Shown in pieces: positions 43,902 through 52,619 of a DNA stretch of 64,000 nt (position 1 is its first letter; the number at the start of each line of letters is the position of its first letter). The notes under the pieces were generated by a model, which worked only from the letters and a program-made list of their open reading frames with translations, was not told the origin of the DNA and made no database searches. Source of the DNA: Paenarthrobacter aurescens. GTDB taxonomy: Bacteria; Actinomycetota; Actinomycetes; Actinomycetales; Micrococcaceae. Position numbers and translations under genes: made by a program. The stretch is from NCBI RefSeq assembly GCF_025421775.1, contig NZ_JAOEFX010000005.1, positions 124,001 through 188,000 on the forward strand, in the 5' to 3' direction.

Positions 43902-45305
43902 CTAGTCGACTGTGCAGGGAGCTGCGCCAGCTGTGCCCGGAGTGTTCGGCGCCCACTCAGGGTAGCTGCGGTGATCGTTGGCAGGCACCCACCGGCCCTC
44001 GTCCACCACGTAGTCCCAGCCAAGCCCGGTGCGCTTGAGCCCTTCGATGCCTGCAAGCAGCCTCGTGGCGTCCTCCAGCCGGGAGCCGACGCCGAAGCTG
44101 GCGCGCAAGGAGCCGGAAGGGAGACCGAGCCGCTTGAGCAAGGGGTGGGCGCAGAAGCGGCCATCCCTGAGGCCGACGCCGTGCTCTGCCGCCAGGTAAG
44201 CGGCGACCAAACCGGCATCGAATCCTTCAACGGAGAAATTGACTACGCCGATCGTGTCTTCAGAGTCAGTGAAGATCCGGTGGACGGTCACACCATCGAT
44301 AGCCTCCAGGCCTTCCACCAGGTACGAGCGGATGGCGGCTTCATGCGCGTGCCAGGCCTCCGGGTCAAGCGCGGCGAGCACCTGGGTGGCCCGGGCGAGG
44401 GTGGCGGCTCCCAGGACATTGGGGGAGCCGCCCTCGTGGCGGGCTGGACCGGTAGCCCAGCTGACGGAGTCCAAGCGGGCTTCACGGACGGCACCGCCAC
44501 CGGCCAAGTGCGGAATCCCGGCGTCGAGCCAGTCCGGGCGACCCACCACGACGCCGGCGCCGAAGGGCGCGTAGAGCTTGTGCCCGGAAAACACGATGTA
44601 GTCCACGTCTGCTTCGGCGATGTTGATCCGGCGGTGCGGAGCCAACTGGGCAGCATCCACCACGATCCGTGCACCGTATTCGTGGGCCAGCGAAGCGAGT
44701 TGGGCGATGGGAAGAATTTCGCCAGTGACGTTCGATGCGCCCGTCACTGCGAGCAGGCTCACCCCGCCTTGGGCCAGCTCAGAGCGGAGTTTTTCCACTG
44801 TGGCGGCCAAGGTTGTGGCTGCGACGACGCTGCGGTGCGGGACTCCCTGCCAGGGGAGCAAATTGGCGTGGTGCTCGATGTCCAGGTAAAGCACCTCGCC
44901 GGTGGGCTGGCCGTCTGCGTGCGGGAGGCAGCCGGCCAGAAGGTTCAGGGAGTCCGTGGTATTCCGGGTGAAAATCACGGAATCATCAGGGCGCCCGCCG
45001 ACGAACTCGCGGACGATGTTCCTGGAGTTTTCATACACGGACGTGCTGATCTGGGAGGCGTAGCCCGCGCCGCGGTGGACGCTCGCATAGTACGGCAGGA
45101 CTTCGTTCAGGTAGGCCGAGACGATGGTCAAGGCTGGAGCCGATGCTCCGTAGTCGAGGTTGGCGTATCGAACGTGGCCGCCCTGGATCAGCGGAGCCTG
45201 CAACTCAGCGCCGGTAACTGCTGCGAGCGGCCGTGCTGCTGCCTGTGCCGGGGTTTCTTCGGCGAAGGACGGAATGATGTTTGAGTTGAACGTGACAGTG
45301 CTCAT
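43902..45305 (-). CDS. Class V aminotransferase (cysteine desulfurase-like), SAM-riboswitch controlled
   Basis: A 467-residue PLP enzyme with 'NLDYGASAPAL', 'FTRNTTDSLNLL', 'IEHHANLLPW', 'VVDAAQLAPHRRINI' and the PLP lysine in 'FSGHKLYAPFGAG' near 242. A Cys occurs in 'DGRFCAHPLL'. The upstream riboswitch implies a role in sulfur amino acid or SAM supply. Whether it is a desulfurase or a lyase cannot be told. GAGG lies 4 bases before ATG, inside the riboswitch expression platform. Confidence 0.88.
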   Translation of the reverse strand: MSTVTFNSNIIPSFAEETPAQAAARPLAAVTGAELQAPLIQGGHVRYANLDYGASAPALTIVSAYLNEVLPYYASVHRGAGYASQISTSVYENSRNIVREFVGGRPDDSVIFTRNTTDSLNLLAGCLPHADGQPTGEVLYLDIEHHANLLPWQGVPHRSVVAATTLAATVEKLRSELAQGGVSLLAVTGASNVTGEILPIAQLASLAHEYGARIVVDAAQLAPHRRINIAEADVDYIVFSGHKLYAPFGAGVVVGRPDWLDAGIPHLAGGGAVREARLDSVSWATGPARHEGGSPNVLGAATLARATQVLAALDPEAWHAHEAAIRSYLVEGLEAIDGVTVHRIFTDSEDTIGVVNFSVEGFDAGLVAAYLAAEHGVGLRDGRFCAHPLLKRLGLPSGSLRASFGVGSRLEDATRLLAGIEGLKRTGLGWDYVVDEGRWVPANDHRSYPEWAPNTPGTAGAAPCTVD

Positions 45306-45354
45306 GGGACCTCACTCAAGAGGGACCCCCATAGGGGGATCCGCGCTTGCCGCA

Positions 45355-45455
45355 TCCGTTCCGGACCGGCCGGGTCGTCACCCGGGGCACCCCACCGCGA
45401 ATGGAGGGTTGCCGGCCAGCAAACCGGGGTTTAGCGCTGGCACTCGTGACCTGTA
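45355..45455 (-). promoter_or_regulatory. SAM-IV-type S-adenosylmethionine riboswitch
   Basis: The minus-strand leader reads 'AGGTCACGAGTGCCAGC', 'TTGCTGGCCGGCAACCCTCC', 'CGCGGTGGGGTGCCCC' and 'GGGTGACGACC', the conserved core of the SAM-I/SAM-IV superfamily as found in actinomycetes. A downstream hairpin (GGATCCCCCTATGGGGGTCC) and the SD lie within the next 50 bases, suggesting control of translation or attenuation. The order of elements fits SAM-IV better than SAM-I. Confidence 0.8.
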
Positions 45456-45549
45456 AAAAGGTTAGGGCACCTCCCGCAACCCGTCCAAAGTCGCTTCGTT
45501 ATGTTAAGCGCTTTGTTACGTCTGCCGCCGGATCGGCCGTTTCCGCGAA

Positions 45550-45591
45550 GAAAAAACGGCAGACACCCCCAAAAGGGGGCATCCGCCGTCG
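45550..45591 (-). terminator. Terminator after hisN
   Basis: On the minus strand GACGGCGGATGCCCCC pairs with GGGGGTGTCTGCCG and is followed by TTTTTT, 45 bp after the hisN stop. Confidence 0.9.
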
Positions 45592-45635
45592 AAAATTCGA
45601 TAAAGTGCCGCTCCGGTGCCAGCCGCAGCCAGGTC

Positions 45636-46448
45636 CTAGAGCAGGTCGTCCAGCCCGGGGTTCAGCCTCTTGAGGACCTCCGAGTGCAGGATGGAGTTCG
45701 TGGCCAGGGCGTTGCCGCCGAAGGGGCCGTCTTCGCCCTCCAGGGAAGTAAAACGGCCGCCTGCCTCGGTAACGATGGGGACCAACGCTGCCATGTCATA
45801 CAGGTTGAGTTCAGGCTCGCACGCGATGTCCACGGCGCCTTCGGCCACCAGGCAATAGGACCAAAAGTCGCCGTAGGCACGAGTACGCCAGATGTCTTCG
45901 GTGAGTCCCATGAACTCCTCGAGGTTCCCGCGTTCCTTCCACCCGGACAGGCTCGAATACGACATCGAGGCGTCGGCCAGGCGGGAAACGTTTGAAACCT
46001 TCAGCCGTGTTGCAGATGCAAGGGAGCGGCCCATGTAGGCTCCCATATCCTTCGCTGCCCACCACCGTTTGCCCAGCGCCGGTGCGCTGACAACACCAAC
46101 AACGGGTTCGCCCTCATCCACCAGGGCAATCAACGTGGCCCACACCGGAACGCCGCGGACAAAGTTCTTGGTCCCGTCAATGGGATCGATGATCCAGCGT
46201 CGCGAGCCATGACCGCTGCTGCCAAACTCCTCGCCGAGGACGGCGTCGCGTGGGCGGGAACGCGACAACTGACCGCGGATTGCTTCCTCGGCTGCCTTGT
46301 CGGCGTCAGTGACAGGTGTGAGGTCAGGCTTGGTTTCGATCTGCAGGTCCAGCGCCTTGAAGCGATCCATGGTCTGGGCGTCGACTGAATCAGCGAGGAC
46401 GTGGGCAAGGCGCAGGTCATCGTTGTAGGTGGAAACGGGATGGGTCAT
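45636..46448 (-). CDS. hisN: Histidinol-phosphatase of the inositol monophosphatase family
   Basis: A 270-residue IMPase-fold enzyme with metal-site motifs 'GEEFG', '[15 protein letters not shown]' and '[14 protein letters not shown]'. The IMPase-type HisN of actinobacteria dephosphorylates histidinol phosphate. The residues and its place next to rsgA-aroA support hisN over a general inositol monophosphatase. It lies 55 bp downstream of rsgA on the same strand and ends in a terminator. Confidence 0.88.
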   Translation of the reverse strand: MTHPVSTYNDDLRLAHVLADSVDAQTMDRFKALDLQIETKPDLTPVTDADKAAEEAIRGQLSRSRPRDAVLGEEFGSSGHGSRRWIIDPIDGTKNFVRGVPVWATLIALVDEGEPVVGVVSAPALGKRWWAAKDMGAYMGRSLASATRLKVSNVSRLADASMSYSSLSGWKERGNLEEFMGLTEDIWRTRAYGDFWSYCLVAEGAVDIACEPELNLYDMAALVPIVTEAGGRFTSLEGEDGPFGGNALATNSILHSEVLKRLNPGLDDLL

Positions 46449-46503
46449 GCCACCAAACTATCCTGAATCATTCGCTGCAGTGGGGACGTGAAGCCGTAGC
46501 CGG

Positions 46504-47619
46504 TCAGTTGACCGTGCCCAGTTCCTTTGCCTCTTTGGCCTCCAGCCTCGGATCCGCACCCAGCAAACGGCGCAAGGATGCCAAACGGGCCACTCCCGAG
46601 GGGCCCGCATGGCCTTCATTCACCCATGCATCCAACCCGCAATTGATAGCCGTGGCGTCGTGCTTGCAGCCACGCTCGCAAGCTTCCGTCCCCGGCTCAA
46701 GATCAGGGAAGGAATGCAAAATCCGGTCCGGGTCCACGTGCGCTAGGCCAAATGAACGAATACCGGGGGTGTCGATGATCCAACTGCCGGAGGGGGCATC
46801 GGCAAGTTTGAGGGCCAGCGCCGATGACGAAGTGTGCCGTCCACGGCCCGTCACGGCGTTGACTCCGCCTGTGGCCCGCTCCGCTCCCGTCAGTGCGTTG
46901 ACCATGGTGGATTTCCCGACGCCGGAGTGGCCCAGCATGACGGTCACCTTGCCTCCGAGGTGGGAGCGCAACTGGGCTACGGCGTCCCGGTCCAATCGTG
47001 CGGACAATCCGTCATCCGAGCGGGCATCAATGCCGCCGGCCTCAGAATCGGCCGTGCGGCTGATGATCACGGGGAAGTCCAGGCTGAGGTAGTTGGCGAG
47101 CAACTCCGCCGGATCCTTGACATCCGCCTTGGTGATGAGCAGCAGCGGCTCGATGCCGGCGTCGTAGGCTGCCACCAAGGCGCGGTCGATGAAGCCGGTA
47201 CGTGGTTCAGGGTTGGCGGCAGCAACCACCACCACGAGCTGATCGGCGTTGGCCACAACCACCCGCTCGATGGGGTCGGTGTCATCGGCGCTTCGGCGCA
47301 GGAGCGTCGTACGCTCTTCCACGCGGACCAACCTGGCGAGAGTGTCCGGGGCTCCCGAGACGTCTCCCACCAATGCCACGAAGTCACCGGGAACTACGGG
47401 GTTTCGGCGCAATTCACGGGCGCGTGCCGCGATGACCACGCGCTCGTTCTCGGAATCTTCGCCCACAATCGCCCTGTAGCGTCCGCGGTCCACTGTGATG
47501 ATCCGGCCGATGACGGCGTCATCATGGCTGGGCCTGTCCTTGGTCCGTGGCCTGGATCCTTTTTTGTTGGGACGGATCCGAACGTCTGATTCGTCCCAGG
47601 AGCGTGCATCACGGCCCAT
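46504..47619 (-). CDS. rsgA: Ribosome small subunit-dependent GTPase A
   Basis: A 371-residue circularly permuted GTPase. An N-terminal OB fold (about 35-100) follows a basic extension. The G4-type motif 'ITKAD' lies before G1 'GHSGVGKST' and G3 'DTPG'. A C-terminal zinc site is formed by 'CERGCKHDATAINC'. It assists late 30S assembly. ATG lies 2 bp after the aroA stop, so the two genes are cotranscribed. Confidence 0.96.
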   Translation of the reverse strand: MGRDARSWDESDVRIRPNKKGSRPRTKDRPSHDDAVIGRIITVDRGRYRAIVGEDSENERVVIAARARELRRNPVVPGDFVALVGDVSGAPDTLARLVRVEERTTLLRRSADDTDPIERVVVANADQLVVVVAAANPEPRTGFIDRALVAAYDAGIEPLLLITKADVKDPAELLANYLSLDFPVIISRTADSEAGGIDARSDDGLSARLDRDAVAQLRSHLGGKVTVMLGHSGVGKSTMVNALTGAERATGGVNAVTGRGRHTSSSALALKLADAPSGSWIIDTPGIRSFGLAHVDPDRILHSFPDLEPGTEACERGCKHDATAINCGLDAWVNEGHAGPSGVARLASLRRLLGADPRLEAKEAKELGTVN

Positions 47620-47621
47620 GG

Positions 47622-48995
47622 TCAGTTGCTGGCCCCATCTTTGCGGGACGTTGACTCAAGCATTCGCGCCCAGATTTCGGGGAACTCCGGCATGGTCTTT
47701 GACGTCGTGGCGATATCCTCCACGTTGACGCCCTCGACGGCGAGGCCCAGGATGGCGCCCGCAGTGGCCATGCGGTGGTCGGCATAGCTGTGGACCACTC
47801 CGGCGTGCAGGGTGGCGGGACGGATCACCAAACCGTCAGCCGTCTCTTCCGCGTCTCCACCGAGGCGGTTGATCTCGGCTACGAGCGCCGCGAGCCGATC
47901 CGTTTCGTGACCTCGGAGATGGGCGATGCCAGTCAGGCGCGAAGGACTTGCAGCCAAGGCGCACAAGGCGGCAACCGTCGGAGCGAGCTCGCTGGTTTCG
48001 TCGAAGTCGGCGCCGATGATCGAAGGGCCGCCTGTCACGGTCAACATCCCATCCTGCAAGGTGACGTCGGCCCCCATGGTGGCAAGGATTGTCCGCCACA
48101 TATCGCCAACCTGGGTGGTGCCGGCGGGCCAATTTGGGATGCGGACTGTGCCCCTTGTGGCCAAAGCAGCGGCGAGGAACGGGCCGGCGTTGGAAAGATC
48201 CTGCTCGATCCGCTGGTCAAAGGCCCGGATGGGTCCGGGGGAGACACGCCAGTGGTTCGGCACGGAGTCGTCCACGCTGACACCGACACTGCGGAGGACC
48301 TCCACCGTCATGGTGATGTGATCAAGGCTCGGGACCGGCTTGCCTACGTGCTCCAGATGGAGCCCCTCGGTGAATCGGGCACCCACCAGGAGCAAGGCCG
48401 ACACGAACTGCGATGAAGCGCTCGCGTCAATCACCAGGTGGCCGCCACGGACCTCGCCGTTGCCTTCCACGGTGAAAGGAAGGGCCGACGGCGTCCTGCC
48501 GCCCTCGGCTGCCACCGGAACTCCAAGGGCGATCAATGCCTCGATGATGGTTCCCATGGGCCGGTTGCGGGCGTGGGGGTCGCCATCGAAGACGGTAGTG
48601 CCATTGCGCAACGCAGCCAGCGGGGGAACGAACCGCATGACGGTACCGGCCAAGCCGCAGTCGATGGCTGTCCGTGAACTCGAGGCAGCGGGATCCATGG
48701 GAGTGATCTCCAGGTCCGGGCCGTAGTCGCCGTCACCGGGGACCTCGGTAACGGTGGCCCCCAATTGCCGCAGGGCCTGGATCATCAGTGCAGAGTCACG
48801 GGAATGAAGCGGAGCCCGCAGCCGGGAGGGACCATCCGCCAAAGCCGCCAGCACCAGGAATCGGTTGGTCAGCGACTTTGAACCAGGTACCGTCACCGTG
48901 GCGTCCACTGGGCCTCTGGCATAGGGAGCCGGCCATAGAGGCAACGTAGTGGCGGCTTTGTTTGAATCGGTGTTTGCGGCGGTGGTACCTGTCAT
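47622..48995 (-). CDS. aroA: 3-phosphoshikimate 1-carboxyvinyltransferase (EPSP synthase)
   Basis: A 457-residue enzyme of the shikimate pathway that joins PEP to shikimate 3-phosphate. Signatures are 'VPGSKSLTNRFLVLAAL' near the N-terminus, 'DCGLAGTVMRFVPPLAAL' (PEP-loop region) and 'LRGHETDRLAALVAEINRLGG'. First gene of the aroA-rsgA-hisN unit. Start ATG 48995 has no strong SD directly upstream. Confidence 0.95.
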   Translation of the reverse strand: MTGTTAANTDSNKAATTLPLWPAPYARGPVDATVTVPGSKSLTNRFLVLAALADGPSRLRAPLHSRDSALMIQALRQLGATVTEVPGDGDYGPDLEITPMDPAASSSRTAIDCGLAGTVMRFVPPLAALRNGTTVFDGDPHARNRPMGTIIEALIALGVPVAAEGGRTPSALPFTVEGNGEVRGGHLVIDASASSQFVSALLLVGARFTEGLHLEHVGKPVPSLDHITMTVEVLRSVGVSVDDSVPNHWRVSPGPIRAFDQRIEQDLSNAGPFLAAALATRGTVRIPNWPAGTTQVGDMWRTILATMGADVTLQDGMLTVTGGPSIIGADFDETSELAPTVAALCALAASPSRLTGIAHLRGHETDRLAALVAEINRLGGDAEETADGLVIRPATLHAGVVHSYADHRMATAGAILGLAVEGVNVEDIATTSKTMPEFPEIWARMLESTSRKDGASN

Positions 48996-49001
48996 GCTTC
49001 C

Positions 49002-49517
49002 TTATGCTCCAACTGCGTTGTCAACGGCCTTGCGTACTGCTTTGTCTGCCCGCTTGATCTGCTTGCCTGTGACTTTTTTGGCATCGGCCGCCAAGTGCTC
49101 TGCCCGCCAGGCGATGCTCGGACGTCCGTCGGTATCAACCGAGGCGAGAAGCACCCCGCCCGTCAGGGAAATGTTCTTGAGCAGCTGTGCCTTGCGCGCA
49201 CGGCGGCCCTCCTTGGTGCTGATATCTGCCGAACGCCATTCGACGTAGGAGTTCAGTGCCGAGGTCACTGCAAGCAATGTGGCGGCGAAACGCGACAGTT
49301 TGCCGAGTCCCAGCAATGCTCCGGCGCCCAATTGGGCCCCGCCGATGACGCGCGCAAGGGTTTTCTCATCAGCTTTGAAAGGCAGGGATTCCGATGCGCG
49401 GCGGAGGATGGGCGAGAGTTGCTTGGCAGTGTCGTCCGCGTTCCTGAGCTTGTCCAGACCTGCGACGACGAAGCTGGACGCGAGCATGGGCCGCGCGAGA
49501 AAACGGATAACAGACAT
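49002..49517 (-). CDS. DoxX family membrane protein
   Basis: A 171-residue protein with the DoxX N-terminus 'RFLARPMLASSFVVAGLDKL' and about four hydrophobic segments, then a basic C-terminal tail. The ATG has AGGAGG-like bases upstream ('CAGGAGGCAAGAC'). It ends 6 bp before aroA. In mycobacteria a DoxX protein works with SodA and SseA against oxidative stress; sigH downstream is consistent, but function here is inferred. Confidence 0.85.
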   Translation of the reverse strand: MSVIRFLARPMLASSFVVAGLDKLRNADDTAKQLSPILRRASESLPFKADEKTLARVIGGAQLGAGALLGLGKLSRFAATLLAVTSALNSYVEWRSADISTKEGRRARKAQLLKNISLTGGVLLASVDTDGRPSIAWRAEHLAADAKKVTGKQIKRADKAVRKAVDNAVGA

Positions 49518-49597
49518 GTCTTGCCTCCTGGGTGGCTTGCCACACTTTATTGATGAATGTTCACGGGGTGCAGTCTGCTCTAGTCTTGCACCTTTGC

Positions 49598-49623
49598 GGA
49601 ATATTTACCCAGCGGCTGCCGTT
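49598..49623 (+). promoter_or_regulatory. SigH/SigR-type autoregulated promoter
   Basis: GGAAT and GTT are separated by exactly 18 bases, the SigR consensus of Streptomyces and close to mycobacterial SigH promoters. It lies upstream of sigH and would allow positive feedback under disulfide stress. The start of transcription would be near 49630. Confidence 0.75.
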
Positions 49624-49783
49624 GTGAACTTAAGGTGCGGTGGATACCGGACCGCGGCATGGTGTTGCCGCCTCGTTGAACGGAGTTGGTTTTTTGACTT
49701 TGGTAAAGGACCGTGTGGTTCTACCGGAGCCCGGGTACGGTATGCAGCCGGATTCCCAGCAGCTGACAGTAGACTTGGCAACG

Positions 49784-50491
49784 ATGAGCACCACGGAACC
49801 GGCCGCAGCGGCCATGTACCAGGCAGCCGGCGCGGATGAAGACGCAGCGGCAGTGAACCATGTCGATGTCGCTACGGAGACTCCCGAACAGCGGCGGGCG
49901 CGCTTTGAGCGTGACGCCATGCAGTACGTGGACCAGCTGTACTCGGCGGCCATGAGAATGGCCCGGAATCCTTCTGATGCGGAGGACCTGGTCCAGGAGG
50001 CCTACACCAAGGCGTTTTCGGCTTTCCACCAGTACAAGCCTGGCACCAACCTCAAGGCCTGGCTTTACCGCATCCTGACCAATACCTATATCAACCTCTA
50101 CCGGAAACGGCAGCGTGAGCCGTTGCAGTCCAATTCGGACACCATTGAGGATTGGCAGTTGGCCAAGGCAGAATCGCACACGTCTGCCGGCCTGCGGTCC
50201 GCAGAGACCGAGGCGCTGGATCATCTGCCGGACTCCGACGTCAAGAACGCGCTGCAGTCGATCCCGGAGGAATTCCGGTTGGCCGTCTACTTCGCGGACG
50301 TCGAGGGATATGCGTACAAGCAGATCTCAGAGATCATGAACACCCCGATCGGCACGGTCATGTCGCGGTTGCACCGCGGCAGGAAGATGCTGCGGGACAT
50401 GCTGGCGGACTACGCCACTGAACGGGGCTTCAGGGCCCATACCGAAGATCAGGCCGCGGCCGGAAGCAACAATCAGGAGAAAGAGAAATGA
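49784..50491 (+). CDS. sigH: ECF sigma factor SigH/SigR (redox stress)
   Basis: A 235-residue form is given from ATG 49784, but the frame is open to a GTG at 49640, giving up to 283 residues. Region 2 ('[28 protein letters not shown]', split as '[15 protein letters not shown]') and region 4 ('[19 protein letters not shown]' plus HTH '[14 protein letters not shown]') are typical of SigR/SigH, which activates thioredoxin and mycothiol genes on oxidation. No clear SD precedes 49784. It overlaps rsrA by 4 bp. Confidence 0.93.
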   Translation: MSTTEPAAAAMYQAAGADEDAAAVNHVDVATETPEQRRARFERDAMQYVDQLYSAAMRMARNPSDAEDLVQEAYTKAFSAFHQYKPGTNLKAWLYRILTNTYINLYRKRQREPLQSNSDTIEDWQLAKAESHTSAGLRSAETEALDHLPDSDVKNALQSIPEEFRLAVYFADVEGYAYKQISEIMNTPIGTVMSRLHRGRKMLRDMLADYATERGFRAHTEDQAAAGSNNQEKEK

Positions 50492-50748
50492 GCGACTGCC
50501 AGGGATTGGGCGATTGCGACGATACGCGAATGCAGCGGATCTATGAGTACCTCGACGGCGCCTTGACCCGCGAGGACCTCAGCGAGATCAAGCAGCACCT
50601 GGACACCTGCGAGGAGTGTGCTGAGCAGTATGACCTCGAATGCCTCATCCGCACCATGGTCAAGCGCTCATGCACTGAATCTGCACCGGAGAACCTCAAG
50701 AATTCGATTCTTGACAGGATCCACGCCATCAAGCCTGTGGAGGCCTGA
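50488..50748 (+). CDS. rsrA: Zinc anti-sigma factor RsrA/RshA (mycothiol system)
   Basis: An 86-residue ZAS-family protein with the HxxxCxxC motif at H37, C41, C44 ('HLDTCEEC') and an additional Cys at C10, matching RsrA zinc and disulfide positions. It binds reduced SigH; oxidation of the Cys pair releases it. Coupled to sigH by ATGA, with AGGAG upstream. Confidence 0.94.
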   Translation: MSDCQGLGDCDDTRMQRIYEYLDGALTREDLSEIKQHLDTCEECAEQYDLECLIRTMVKRSCTESAPENLKNSILDRIHAIKPVEA

Positions 50749-50808
50749 ACCGGTCCCTGCCGAGCATCCTACGCAGAGTCGTCGGATGAAGCGTCGGGCT
50801 GAAACGCC

Positions 50809-50845
50809 AAAGGCCCCGGAAACCGCATGGTTTCCGGGGCCTTCG
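50809..50845. terminator. Bidirectional terminator between rsrA and bL37
   Basis: AAAGGCCCCGGAAACC pairs with GGTTTCCGGGGCCTT around a 4-base loop. It has T-rich sequence on both strands and sits between convergent genes. Confidence 0.88.
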
Positions 50846-50875
50846 CTCTTAAGCCTGTGACACTAAGCCGCTGGC

Positions 50876-50950
50876 TTAGGTGTTGGGACGCTTGCCGTGG
50901 TTAGCGCCGCCGCGCTTACGGTCACGACGCTTACGTGCACGCTTGCTCAT
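50876..50950 (-). CDS. 50S ribosomal protein bL37
   Basis: A 24-codon gene too short for usual gene finders, encoding a very basic peptide that begins 'MSKRARKRRDRKRGG' and ends 'NHGKRPNT'. This matches the actinobacterial ribosomal protein bL37, first seen in mycobacterial 70S structures. GAAGGAGG lies 6 bases before ATG, and it ends at a shared terminator. Recognition rests on the peptide pattern. Confidence 0.85.
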   Translation of the reverse strand: MSKRARKRRDRKRGGANHGKRPNT

Positions 50951-51065
50951 AGCTGGCCTCCTTCAATTATTGATACTCAATAGAGCTGCCCTCCAGTTTC
51001 GCACATCCGGGTGCCGCGTCGCGAACCGGGGGGGTAGGGTCGAACTGCACGGTCCCACCCCCGGG

Positions 51066-51680
51066 TCAGTTCCGCAGCGAATTCCGGATGGAGATCCGGG
51101 CCTGGTCCAACACTGTGCGCACAGTCTCGAGCGCAACGGGCGTCAACGGATGCGAGGCGCCGTGTTGGCGCAGCTCGACGCGGATATCATCCCTGAACGA
51201 CTGAACCAACAACTCGGCTTCCTTCAGCATGCGTTGGCCTTCCGGCGTGTAGCCTGCGGTACGGCTCCGGAAAGATGCCGAGGTTGCGCTGGTGCGGGCC
51301 GCCTCCGCGGTGGCGGCCAGATCTGCCCGCAGGCCGCGCATATTGGTCCTGATGTCTTCCCGCAGGTTGTCGGCAAGTCTTCTGACGGAGGCCGAGATGG
51401 TGTCTTCGACGTCGGCCAGTTCCTCCCGCCGGGAGTCCAGTTCGGCGCGGCCTGTATCGGTGATGAAGTACTTGGTGCGGCGGCCCTCGGTCTCGGTGGC
51501 TACCAGCCCTTCTTCCTCCAATTTTCCCAACCGCGGATAGATGGTCCCGGCGCTGGGGGAGTAGGTGCCGCCGAAGCGGTCACCCAGGGCCTTGATCAGT
51601 TCGTACCCGTGTTTGGGGCCATTCTCGAGCAGCGCCAGAAGGTAGAGGCGCAAGGCTCCATGCGCGAATACCGGAGGCAT
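51066..51680 (-). CDS. PadR family transcriptional regulator
   Basis: A 204-residue protein with the PadR winged helix at the N-terminus ('LRLYLLALLENGPKHGYELI', 'SAGTIYPRLGKLEEEGLV', 'RRTKYFITDTGR') and a long helical C-terminus (about 90-204) for dimerisation. It starts at the last base of the DUF4097 gene's stop and is cotranscribed with it. The twin palindromes upstream of that gene are its probable operator. Confidence 0.9.
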   Translation of the reverse strand: MPPVFAHGALRLYLLALLENGPKHGYELIKALGDRFGGTYSPSAGTIYPRLGKLEEEGLVATETEGRRTKYFITDTGRAELDSRREELADVEDTISASVRRLADNLREDIRTNMRGLRADLAATAEAARTSATSASFRSRTAGYTPEGQRMLKEAELLVQSFRDDIRVELRQHGASHPLTPVALETVRTVLDQARISIRNSLRN

Positions 51681-52528
51681 CAGAGGCCCGCTTCCCCGGG
51701 GACGGGGTGGTCATTTTCCGTTGCAGGTGCTGAGCCGTGCATGATGTACGTCTTGCCGGAAACCGTATTTGTCCGCACCAGCATGAGCCGTTCGTCAGGG
51801 CCGACGATGGTGTGCACATTACTGCCCGGTTGCGCGTACATCTGATCGTCGATGACCACGGTTCCGCTGGCTGACTTGGCCACGATGTCCAAGCCGACAT
51901 CATGGGGCAACCGGATGGTCAGGTCGCCTGAAACCGAGTTTGCCCCGAGGTCGTTGGTGTAGTCCTGCAGATCGAAACTGAGGTCCCCGCTTACGGTGCT
52001 CGCGCGCACGTTCTTGAACTTGCCCGAAGCGGTGACCTCGCCTGAAACGCTTTTGGCGGTCAGGACGCCGTCGTGGTTCCTGGCGATGACCTCGCCGCTG
52101 ACCGTGTTGACGTGCAATTCGCCGCTGGTTCCGTCCGCCATGACGGAACCGGAGACGGTGTTAAGGCGGGTGCGGCCGCTGATGCCGGAGACCATACCGT
52201 CTCCGCTCACCGTTCCCGCCTCGACGTCGACGCCGGGTGGCAGGGCGATGCCGACCACCACGGAGTTGGTGCTGGTGTTGTTGACGGTTCCCATCAGGTT
52301 GCGGAACCAGCCCTGAGGTCCCTGCAGTTGGTGGCGCACTTCCAGGCGTCCATCCACCAGCGTTACCGTGAGGGGGTCGCCGGTGATTTCGCTGACTTCG
52401 ATGCGGACAAAGGGTTCATCGTGTGTCATGACGTCAAAGCGTCCCTTGACGATTCCCAATTTGAGAGAGCGGACATCGTCCACATCAATGGTTTGCGGAC
52501 CCGTCACGGTCCATAGTTCGTCAGACAT
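51680..52528 (-). CDS. DUF4097 beta-strand repeat protein
   Basis: A 282-residue protein dominated by short repeated beta strands of the type 'NTVSGSVMADGTSGELHV' and 'KSVSGEVTASGKFKNVRAS', the DUF4097/adhesin-like beta-solenoid pattern. There is no signal peptide or membrane helix. DUF4097 genes are often paired with PadR-type regulators and may sense envelope stress. SD-like GGAGGG lies upstream of the ATG. Confidence 0.88.
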   Translation of the reverse strand: MSDELWTVTGPQTIDVDDVRSLKLGIVKGRFDVMTHDEPFVRIEVSEITGDPLTVTLVDGRLEVRHQLQGPQGWFRNLMGTVNNTSTNSVVVGIALPPGVDVEAGTVSGDGMVSGISGRTRLNTVSGSVMADGTSGELHVNTVSGEVIARNHDGVLTAKSVSGEVTASGKFKNVRASTVSGDLSFDLQDYTNDLGANSVSGDLTIRLPHDVGLDIVAKSASGTVVIDDQMYAQPGSNVHTIVGPDERLMLVRTNTVSGKTYIMHGSAPATENDHPVPGEAGL

Positions 52529-52543
52529 GATCCCTCCAATTTG

Positions 52544-52577
52544 CGATATATCGCGTTGATGGAATCACGATATATCG
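52544..52577. promoter_or_regulatory. Twin palindromic operator of the DUF4097-padR operon
   Basis: Two copies of CGATATATCG (52544-52553 and 52568-52577), 24 bp centre to centre, lie just upstream of the DUF4097 start. The perfect palindromes and regulator context make them a likely PadR binding pair. The TATATC parts could also form the -10. Confidence 0.7.
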
Positions 52578-52619
52578 CGAATGCCCGGGAGGCAATGCCT
52601 TCCGGAAACCTGCGGAAGA

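Noticed and set aside
43752..45284. Long plus-strand frame (510 codons) over the methyltransferase/aminotransferase region
   Set aside because: It is antisense to two well-supported enzymes and to part of the leader; the composition is a mirror of high-GC coding sequence with no domain.
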